The translations under genes were made by a program, and so were the position numbers. A DNA stretch of 9,445 nt, from the NCBI GenBank assembly GCA_013696835.1, contig JACCXV010000215.1, forward strand, positions 1-9,445, given 5' to 3'. This DNA is from Gemmatimonadota bacterium (lineage in GTDB: Bacteria; Gemmatimonadota; Gemmatimonadetes; JACCXV01). Numbering within the stretch: the stretch's first letter is position 1; each line of letters begins with the position of its first letter. Below are positions 1-4,711 of the stretch, piece by piece. The notes under the pieces were generated by a model, which saw only the letters and a list, made by a program, of their open reading frames with translations, had not been told where the DNA came from and made no database searches.

Positions 1-261
1 CCGGTCGGGGGCGTCGTGAAGCTGGACAACGCGAATGCCGACCCGCTGCACGGTCGCGAGAACATCGGTCGCCGCCGCGCCGGCGAAGACGCCAACCCAG
101 CGCGCATCGGGGGCGGCGCGCACGAGCCGCCGTGCAGCATCCGGGTCCAGCCGCCGGGGACTGTCGGCAAACACGAGTCCCAGGTAGTCCGCCCCCGCAG
201 CGAGTGCGTCGCAAGCATCATCCGCCCGGGTGAGGCCGCAGATCTTGACCTTCACGCGCAT
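1..261 (-). CDS. trpF: Phosphoribosylanthranilate isomerase TrpF, N-terminal part (cut by window edge)
   Basis: TrpF isomerises N-(5'-phosphoribosyl)anthranilate to CdRP in cytoplasmic tryptophan synthesis. Reading leftward from ATG 261-259 gives 87 codons before the window ends. The start is typical: MRVKVKICGLTR (residues 1-12, with the catalytic cysteine of the family in KICG), then ADYLGLVFADSPR, WVGVFAG and VQLHD, which are the early beta strands of the TrpF (beta/alpha)8 barrel. The remaining half or more lies outside the window, including the second catalytic residue, an aspartate. The ATG overlaps the end of trpC by 10 bases (252-261) and I see no good Shine-Dalgarno sequence before it, so translation is probably coupled to trpC. 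The family call is firm; nothing can be said about the C-terminus. Confidence 0.95.
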   Translation of the reverse strand, partial: MRVKVKICGLTRADDACDALAAGADYLGLVFADSPRRLDPDAARRLVRAAPDARWVGVFAGAAATDVLATVQRVGIRVVQLHDAPDR

Positions 262-1067
262 CCCGGGCGCACGGGTTCGGCGGCTCGTGATGCCGCGGCG
301 CCGGCGGCGGCGGTCTGGCGCCCCTTCCCCGCCCGTCCCAGCAACGCTCGTAGCGCGCGCCCGGGGTCAGGAGCCCGCAGCAGGCTCTCTCCGACCAGCA
401 CTGCGCGGTACCCCGCACCCGCCAGCGCCAGCACCTGCTCGCGCGTGCCGATGCCGCTCTCACTCACGAGGAGGGGTGCGCGCGTACCCGTGCCGGGCCC
501 GATTTCCGACGCCACCCGCAGCGAGTGCTCGGGATCGGTTCGGAGGGTCTGAAGATCGCGGTTGTTCACTCCCACCACGTCGGCACCGGCCGCGAGCGCC
601 GCCTCCATCTCGGCAGGGTCGCGGATCTCGACGAGCGGGGTGAGGCCGGATCCGCGGGCGTGGGCTGCCAGCTCCGCAAGGAGCGCCGGCTCCAGCAGGC
701 GGGCGATCAGCAGCACAGCGGTTGCACCTGCCTCGCGCGTCTCGCTCACCTGCGCCGGCGTGGTCACGAAGTCCTTCCGCAGCACCGGCACCCGCACCGC
801 GCTCGCCACGGCTTCGAGATCCCGGAGCGAGCCGCCGAAGCGAGGGCCCTCCGTGAGGACCGAGACGGCCGCCGCTCCCGCGTCCACGTACGTTCGCGCG
901 AGCAGCCCGGGATCGAGGCCTTCCCGCAGCGCGCCGGCCGAGGGGGAGCGCCGCTTCACCTCCGCGATGAGATGACACCCGGCGGCGCCTGGTGCGGCGC
1001 TGAGGACCTGAACGAGTGAATCTTGACTTTCGGAGTCTCTTCGGCTATGGTCAGCCAGAGTCGTCAC
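252..1067 (-). CDS. trpC: Indole-3-glycerol phosphate synthase TrpC, short N-terminus
   Basis: IGPS converts CdRP to indole-3-glycerol phosphate, the step after TrpF. From GTG 1067 the product is 271 aa. The barrel motifs are present: IAEVKRRSPS (35-44; E36 and K38), VLRKDF (K98), LVEIRD (E147), GVNNRDL (N168/N169) and SESGI (S204), matching the catalytic and binding positions of the family. Only about 34 residues precede IAEVK, against roughly 45-55 in most IGPS, and the usual helix rich in Lys/Glu ahead of the barrel is not recognisable. The start is uncertain. GTG 1067 has no clear Shine-Dalgarno; an in-frame ATG at 1106 would add 13 residues but would overlap lexA. The frame stays open to 1580, yet that part is antisense to lexA. 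The C-terminal tail after about residue 244 is Ala/Arg-rich and overlaps trpF. Confidence 0.93.
   Translation of the reverse strand: MTTLADHSRRDSESQDSLVQVLSAAPGAAGCHLIAEVKRRSPSAGALREGLDPGLLARTYVDAGAAAVSVLTEGPRFGGSLRDLEAVASAVRVPVLRKDFVTTPAQVSETREAGATAVLLIARLLEPALLAELAAHARGSGLTPLVEIRDPAEMEAALAAGADVVGVNNRDLQTLRTDPEHSLRVASEIGPGTGTRAPLLVSESGIGTREQVLALAGAGYRAVLVGESLLRAPDPGRALRALLGRAGKGRQTAAAGAAASRAAEPVRPGCA
1023..1051 (+). promoter_or_regulatory. Putative sigma70-type promoter of lexA, inside the 5' end of trpC
   Basis: TTGACT (1023-1028) and TATGGT (1046-1051) are separated by exactly 17 bases and lie 35 bases upstream of the preferred lexA TTG start, predicting transcription from about 1058. The Shine-Dalgarno follows at 1073-1078. 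The whole element lies within the antisense strand of the first codons of trpC. It contains a GACT-N5-AGTC inverted repeat (1025-1037) and a GGCT-N6-AGCC inverted repeat over the -10 (1043-1056), either of which could belong to an operator. I see neither the E. coli (CTGT-N8-ACAG) nor the Gram-positive (GAAC-N4-GTTC) type of SOS box. Confidence 0.55.
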
Positions 1068-1085
1068 CCATCGGAGGGACCCGGT

Positions 1086-1778
1086 TTGCTCACGCGCCGC
1101 CAACATGAGATCTACGACTACCTTCGTGAGTCGATCACGCGCAACGGCTACGCCCCGAGTCTCGAGGAGATCGCCGCGAACTTCAGTCTCTCTTCGGTCG
1201 CGACGATCCACGAGCACCTCAAGAACCTCGAGAGCAAGAACATGATCCGCAGGCAATTCAACCGCAATCGGGCCATCGAGGTGCTGAGAGTCGCAGGCGA
1301 GCCGCGGGCGCTGGATGTCGCGGTTCTCGGTCGGGTGGCGGCCGGGCGCCCCATCGAGGCGCTCGACGTGCCGGAGAGCGTCGCGCTGCCCGAGGAGATG
1401 CTCGGGCGCGGAGAGACGTTCGTGCTCCGCGTGCAGGGTGACTCGATGATAGACGAGCTGATCCGGGACGGCGATCTGGTGGTGGTCGAGAGCCGCGAAA
1501 CGGCCGAGAACGGCGAGACCGTGATCGCCCTCGTCTGCGACGCCGCCGCGGCCAACGGGGCGCTCGGCGAACTGCCCCACGGCGGGGGTGATGCCGACCC
1601 GCCGCCGGGCGAGGTCACGCTCAAGAAGTTCTATCGGGAGGGCGACCGCGTCCGCCTCCAGCCCGCGAACCCGGCCGTGGAGCCGCTCGTGCTGCGTGAG
1701 GACCAGGTCAGGATCCAGGGAGTGGTCATCGGCGTGATCCGCAAGTACCGCCGCCAGGCCGCGCAGGGGCGCGCATGA
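1086..1778 (+). CDS. lexA: LexA SOS repressor, S24 self-cleaving family
   Basis: LexA represses DNA-damage genes and cleaves itself when stimulated by RecA-ssDNA filaments. I chose TTG 1086 (230 aa) because GGAGGG (1073-1078) sits 7 bases upstream and MLTRRQHEIYDYL matches the normal LexA start; TTG 1023 or ATG 1047 in the same frame would add 21 or 13 residues. Residues 1-67 are the winged helix-turn-helix, with the recognition region near SLSSVATIHEHLKNLE. The cleavage bond is A86-G87 in RVAAGRPI. The catalytic serine is S120 in GDSMID and the lysine is K180 in EVTLKKFYREG. A stretch of about 20-24 residues, roughly 152-175, rich in Gly, Ala, Pro and Asp, is inserted between VIALVC and EVTLKK, where typical LexA has only a short turn. 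The gene runs opposite to trpD and trpC, and its stop overlaps the next ORF as ATGA. Confidence 0.95.
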   Translation: MLTRRQHEIYDYLRESITRNGYAPSLEEIAANFSLSSVATIHEHLKNLESKNMIRRQFNRNRAIEVLRVAGEPRALDVAVLGRVAAGRPIEALDVPESVALPEEMLGRGETFVLRVQGDSMIDELIRDGDLVVVESRETAENGETVIALVCDAAAANGALGELPHGGGDADPPPGEVTLKKFYREGDRVRLQPANPAVEPLVLREDQVRIQGVVIGVIRKYRRQAAQGRA

Positions 1779-2023
1779 AGCGGCTCATCGCCTGCGGCAG
1801 GATACCCCGGCGCCCGGCCGGCGCCCGGGAGCGACCCTCGCGGCCCCAGCTTGTGGTGCCGCTGGTCCCCGACGCATCGGGCTTCATCGCCATGCCCGAA
1901 GCGTCCGGCTTCGAAGGGACGCCCGTCTGGCCGGCGCAGCAGCGAGCTTCCGCAGGCCAGCCTGTCGTGATCCCCCTGCACGTCCAGCCACGGCCCACCC
2001 GCGGTTACGGCGAGCTCTCCTAG
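1775..2023 (+). CDS. Small hypothetical protein, translationally coupled to lexA
   Basis: I do not recognise this 82-residue product. Its ATG (1775) overlaps the lexA stop as ATGA, it fills the whole gap to trpD, and its TAG (2021-2023) overlaps the trpD stop on the other strand. By hand count about 85% of third positions are G or C against about 60% of second positions, which is coding-like for this genome, although one antisense frame shares those third positions. The protein is basic and Pro/Arg-rich at the N-terminus, with no membrane segment or known motif. It contains a near-duplicated segment, PDASGF then PEASGF, nine residues apart. Genes coupled to lexA are often SOS functions such as division inhibitors or mutasome parts, but nothing in the sequence shows that here. 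It may also be a non-coding 3' region of lexA. Confidence 0.4.
   Translation: MKRLIACGRIPRRPAGARERPSRPQLVVPLVPDASGFIAMPEASGFEGTPVWPAQQRASAGQPVVIPLHVQPRPTRGYGELS
1867..1913. repeat. Imperfect 27-base-period repeat with hairpin potential
   Basis: Two 16-base units beginning at 1870 and 1897 (CGACGCATCGGGCTTC and CGAAGCGTCCGGCTTC) match at 13 of 16 positions. The first contains CCCGA-N4-TCGGG (1868-1881), the second CGAAGC-N5-GCTTCG (1897-1913), and TCGGGC (1877-1882) could instead pair with GCCCGA (1894-1899). The unit encodes the PDASGF/PEASGF repeat of the small ORF. No T-run follows, so it does not look like a standard intrinsic terminator. Confidence 0.45.
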
Positions 2024-2043
2024 GAGTCACGCTCGAGCGTGAC
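2012..2043. terminator. Palindrome cluster at convergent gene ends, possible bidirectional terminator
   Basis: Three perfect palindromes abut or share a base: GAGCTC (2012-2017), CTCCTAGGAG (2017-2026, containing both stop codons) and GTCACGCTCGAGCGTGAC (2026-2043, 18 bases). The last could fold as a 7-bp stem with a TCGA loop in transcripts from either strand. It lies where the lexA-side ORF and trpD converge, which suits a bidirectional terminator. There is no T-rich tail on either side, so a factor-dependent terminator, an mRNA 3'-end stabiliser or a protein-binding site are alternatives. It also encodes the last residues of TrpD. Confidence 0.45.
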
Positions 2044-3126
2044 CAGCCCGCCACTGCGCTCGAGCAGCGCCAGCTCGCCACTGCGCCGCACCCACTCGTC
2101 CAGCTTCCGCAGGCCCGCTCCGCTCGCGAGGACTTCGAGCGAGCGCCACACGCCTTCCGCCCAGCTCGCCGTCACTCCCGCCACGTACAGCGCACAGCCG
2201 GCGTTCAGCGCGACCATGTCCCGGGCGCCCTCTCCCGGCCCCCCGTCCACGCCCGACGCCTTGCCGCCGCCGCCGCCACCGCCGAGCAGCGTGCGGATGG
2301 CCCGGGCGTTGGCGGCCGCATCGGAGCCCAGCGCGTCGGACAGCGGGCGTGGCCGGAGCCCGAAATCCTCGGGCGTCGCGTCCCATTCCCGCAGGTGGCC
2401 CGCGCGCCATTCCGCAACGCGCGTCGGTCCGGCGATGGAGACTTCGTCCAGCCCATCTCTCCCGTGGACCAGCACGCAATGCTCGTACCCCAGGCTGCCC
2501 ACCACCGCGACGAGACGCTCGAACGTCCCCACATCCGCGCAGCCGATGACCTGCCGCCTCGCCCGCGCCGGATTGGTGAGCGGACCCAGGTAGTTGAAGA
2601 TCGTGCGCAGCCGCAGCTCCTTGCGGGCCTCGATCGCGTGGCGCATCGCGGGGTGATAGAGGGGGGCGTACAGGAAGGTGATGCCCGTAGCGCGCAGACA
2701 CGCGCCGGCCGCTGCCGGCCCGAGAGCGATGTCCACGCCCAGCGCCTCCAGGACGTCGGCGCTGCCGCAGAGGCTCGACGCCGCCCGGTTGCCGTGCTTC
2801 GCGACCCTCGCACCCGCCGCCGCGGCCACGATCGCCGCGGCCGTCGAGATGTTCAGCGTTCCCGACCGGTCGCCACCGGTCCCGCACGTGTCCACCACGT
2901 CTGAGGCGGCATCCACGACCGTCAGGGCGCCGCGCATGGCGCGCACCGCCCCCACGATCTCCCCGGGGCTCTCCCCCTTCGTTTTCAGGGCGGTGAGCAG
3001 CGCGCCCACGAGAAGGGGCGTCACGCGACCGGCCATGATCTGGCCGAAGAGCGCTTCGGCCTCGACCTCATCCAGGTCACGGCCCTCGGTCAGGGCACGG
3101 AGGCTGTCGATGGGAAGGGTCTCCAT
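2020..3126 (-). CDS. trpD: Anthranilate phosphoribosyltransferase TrpD
   Basis: TrpD joins anthranilate to PRPP, giving phosphoribosylanthranilate, the substrate of TrpF. The 368-aa product starts at ATG 3126 with the small helical N-terminal domain (residues 1-70), then the phosphoribosyltransferase domain: DTCGTGGDRSGTLNIST (79-95, PRPP-binding glycine loop), KHGNRAASSLCGSADVLEALG (110-130), LRTIFNYLGPLTNPA (173-187) and GLDEVS (225-230, metal-binding D227/E228). It is slightly longer than the usual 335-350 residues because of a glycine-rich insertion at about 282-300 (seven consecutive Gly, 282-288) before ARDMVALNAG, and an extra C-terminal tail. No Shine-Dalgarno is visible before the ATG. 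The gene is divergent from truA and convergent with the lexA-side ORF, so it is cut off from trpC and trpF. No trpE or trpG lies upstream. Confidence 0.96.
   Translation of the reverse strand: METLPIDSLRALTEGRDLDEVEAEALFGQIMAGRVTPLLVGALLTALKTKGESPGEIVGAVRAMRGALTVVDAASDVVDTCGTGGDRSGTLNISTAAAIVAAAAGARVAKHGNRAASSLCGSADVLEALGVDIALGPAAAGACLRATGITFLYAPLYHPAMRHAIEARKELRLRTIFNYLGPLTNPARARRQVIGCADVGTFERLVAVVGSLGYEHCVLVHGRDGLDEVSIAGPTRVAEWRAGHLREWDATPEDFGLRPRPLSDALGSDAAANARAIRTLLGGGGGGGKASGVDGGPGEGARDMVALNAGCALYVAGVTASWAEGVWRSLEVLASGAGLRKLDEWVRRSGELALLERSGGLVTLERDS
2263..2283 (-). repeat. GGC trinucleotide tract encoding seven glycines in TrpD
   Basis: Read on the minus strand this is GGC, GGT, then five GGC codons. 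It lies in the glycine-rich insertion of TrpD, a surface loop position by comparison with the family. Such tracts can change length by slippage; loss or gain of whole units would keep the frame. Confidence 0.8.
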
Positions 3127-3134
3127 GGAGCAGG

Positions 3135-3140
3135 AGTATA
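3135..3140 (-). promoter_or_regulatory. Possible -10 element of trpD
   Basis: TATACT, read on the minus strand, ends 8 bases before the trpD ATG (3126). No -35 hexamer is recognisable 16-18 bases upstream. With no Shine-Dalgarno between it and the ATG, the arrangement would fit a leaderless or nearly leaderless trpD mRNA. The same bases also form TATAAT on the plus strand (3137-3142), but that lacks a -35 and the truA promoter downstream is better. Confidence 0.3.
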
Positions 3141-3176
3141 ATGACGGCCTCTCGGGACGACCCGGTGGCGGCGCGT

Positions 3177-3205
3177 TTGACCGCTCCCCGAGGGCGCCGT
3201 ATACT
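3177..3205 (+). promoter_or_regulatory. Putative sigma70-type promoter of the truA-pur operon
   Basis: TTGACC (3177-3182) and TATACT (3200-3205) are separated by 17 bases, close to the sigma70 consensus and AT-rich against very GC-rich surroundings. Transcription would begin near 3212, about 20 bases before the truA GTG. It is the only good promoter I see for the seven plus-strand genes that follow. No PurR-type operator or purine riboswitch fits in the short leader. Confidence 0.7.
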
Positions 3206-3231
3206 CGTTCCCTTTACGGGGTTCCACCGGC

Positions 3232-4026
3232 GTGACCGCCAGGGCGTGCTACAGGCTGCTGCTCCAGTACGATGGGCGCGGTTTCCACGGCTGGCAGAGC
3301 CAGCCCGGCCTGCGAACGGTGCAGGGGGATCTCGAGGGAGCGCTGGGGGAGATTTTCGGCCTGGCCGTGCGCGTGCACGGCGCGGGCCGCACGGACGCGG
3401 GTGTCCACGCGCGCGGGCAGGTGGCTCACCTGCTTGCTCCCGCCAGGCATACTTCGCTAACCCTGCGCCGGGCGCTGAACGCCACGCTGGCGCCCGACGT
3501 GTGGATCGCGGATGTCCGGCGTGCGTCACCCCGCTTCCACGCGCGCTTCGACGCGAGCGCCCGCACCTACCGCTACATCCTGGGGACCGAGGACCTGGCC
3601 CGCTCGCCTTTCCATCGTCCGTATTGCTGGCCCGTCGGCCCCGGCGTGGACGGCCTCCGCCTTCAGGACGCCGCAGCCGCTGTGCTGGGCACGCACGACT
3701 TCAGCGGGTTCGCCAGGCGCGGGCCCGGTTCCAGGCGCTGCAGCGTGCGCAGCGCCGAATGGGGGCCGGACCCGCTCGGCTGGCGTTTCGAAATCACCGC
3801 CGACCGCTTTCTGCGCGGCATGGTGCGGGGGCTCGTGGGAGCGTTCGTGGAGGTGGCCCGGGGAGCCCTGGGCCGGGATTGGCTCGCCGCCCGCCTGCGT
3901 ATGGCCGACGGCGGGCACGCTCCCCAGGCCGCCCCCCCCGAGGGATTGTTCCTGTGGCAGGTGGAGTACCCCGCGGCACCGCTTCTCGACTCGGGCCGCG
4001 GCGAAGACGCGGCCTCGCGCGGCTGA
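3232..4026 (+). CDS. truA: tRNA pseudouridine(38-40) synthase TruA
   Basis: TruA isomerises uridines 38-40 in the anticodon arm of many tRNAs. The 264-aa product has YRLLLQYDGRGFHGWQ (7-22), the catalytic motif GAGRTDAGVHARGQVAH with nucleophile D55, the FHARFDASARTYRY segment, the THDFSGFA segment, FLRGMVRGLVGAFVEVARG near residue 200, and the C-terminal APPEGLFLWQVEY motif. Length and order are normal for bacterial TruA. The start is GTG 3232, with a weak GGGG about ten bases upstream; no ATG lies nearby in frame. A short Asp/Glu/Arg tail follows the last motif. It is the first gene of the run and its stop lies 19 bases before the transaldolase gene. Confidence 0.97.
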   Translation: MTARACYRLLLQYDGRGFHGWQSQPGLRTVQGDLEGALGEIFGLAVRVHGAGRTDAGVHARGQVAHLLAPARHTSLTLRRALNATLAPDVWIADVRRASPRFHARFDASARTYRYILGTEDLARSPFHRPYCWPVGPGVDGLRLQDAAAAVLGTHDFSGFARRGPGSRRCSVRSAEWGPDPLGWRFEITADRFLRGMVRGLVGAFVEVARGALGRDWLAARLRMADGGHAPQAAPPEGLFLWQVEYPAAPLLDSGRGEDAASRG

Positions 4027-4045
4027 CCTTCCTCCCAAAGGAGCC

Positions 4046-4711
4046 ATGCAGCTGTTCCTCGACAGTGCCAGCCTGAAGGACGTGCGCGAGGGGATGGGTC
4101 TCGGACTGGTGGACGGGGTCACCACGAATCCCTCGCTCATCGCGAAGGAACGGGATGCCTCGCGTCCGGCCGACGCCCGGCGGCACTACCGGGAGCGCCT
4201 GAAGGAGATCTGCGCGCTCTGCCCCGGGCCGATCAGCGCCGAGACGGTGGGCACGACGGCCACGGAGATGATGCGCGAGGCTGAGGAGTACGCCGCGATC
4301 GCGGAGAACATCGTGGTCAAGGTGGTGCTCACCGCCGAAGGATTGCGCGCGGTTAGAGAATGCGCCGCGCGCGGGATCCGCACCAACGTGACGCTCTGCT
4401 TCTCCGCCACGCAGGCGCTGCTGGCGGCGCGGGCAGGAGCGGACTACGTGAGCCCGTTCGTGGGGCGCGTGGACGACGTCAGCGGCGACGGCATGGCCCT
4501 CATCCGCGACATCGCGACCATCTTCGAGAACTACAACTTCGCGACGCACATCCTGGTCGCTTCGGTGCGCCATCCGCGTCACGTCCTGGAGGCGGCGCTG
4601 ATCGGTGCCGACGTGGCGACGGCTCCGCTGGCGATCCTGAAGCAGCTGCTCGCGCACCCGCTCACCGACAAGGGCGTGGCCGCGTTCCTGAAGGACTGGG
4701 AAGGCGCGTGA
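4046..4711 (+). CDS. tal: Transaldolase, small TalC/Fsa-type family
   Basis: The 221-aa product is a cytoplasmic class I aldolase-fold enzyme of the small transaldolase family, moving a dihydroxyacetone unit between sugar phosphates in the pentose phosphate pathway. Motifs: DGVTTNPSLIAKE (23-35), ISAETV (63-68), IVVKVVLTAEG with Schiff-base K92, TNVTLCFSATQALLAARAGADYVSPFVGR (113-141), ILVASVRHPRHV (169-180) and GADVATAP (187-194). Glu66 and Phe138 occupy positions that are typically Gln and Tyr in fructose-6-phosphate aldolases, which favours transaldolase over FSA. An AAAGGAG Shine-Dalgarno (4037-4043) is only two bases from the ATG, unusually close, but the start matches the family (MQLFLDSASL). 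The stop overlaps the next GTG. Its placement before purine genes fits supply of ribose phosphate for PRPP. Confidence 0.94.
   Translation: MQLFLDSASLKDVREGMGLGLVDGVTTNPSLIAKERDASRPADARRHYRERLKEICALCPGPISAETVGTTATEMMREAEEYAAIAENIVVKVVLTAEGLRAVRECAARGIRTNVTLCFSATQALLAARAGADYVSPFVGRVDDVSGDGMALIRDIATIFENYNFATHILVASVRHPRHVLEAALIGADVATAPLAILKQLLAHPLTDKGVAAFLKDWEGA

Noticed and set aside
1068..1580. Open minus-strand frame extending trpC upstream to 442 codons
   Set aside because: It is the antisense of conserved lexA codons, with no TrpC-like sequence. High-GC genomes commonly leave such frames open.
1726..1998. 90-codon minus-strand frame between trpD and trpC
   Set aside because: It overlaps the end of lexA antisense, has no ribosome site that I can see, and resembles no protein family. 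The plus-strand ORF has better context (ATGA coupling to lexA).
3137..3142. TATAAT on the plus strand as the truA promoter
   Set aside because: No -35 hexamer at the right distance, and the TTGACC-N17-TATACT pair at 3177-3205 is closer to truA and better spaced.
3206..3231. Purine riboswitch or PurR operator before the operon
   Set aside because: The predicted leader is only about 20 bases, far too short for a riboswitch, and no inverted repeat is seen.
3512..4045. In-frame upstream extension of the transaldolase
   Set aside because: It is a shadow of truA in another phase; the family start MQLFLDSA and a Shine-Dalgarno sit at 4046.
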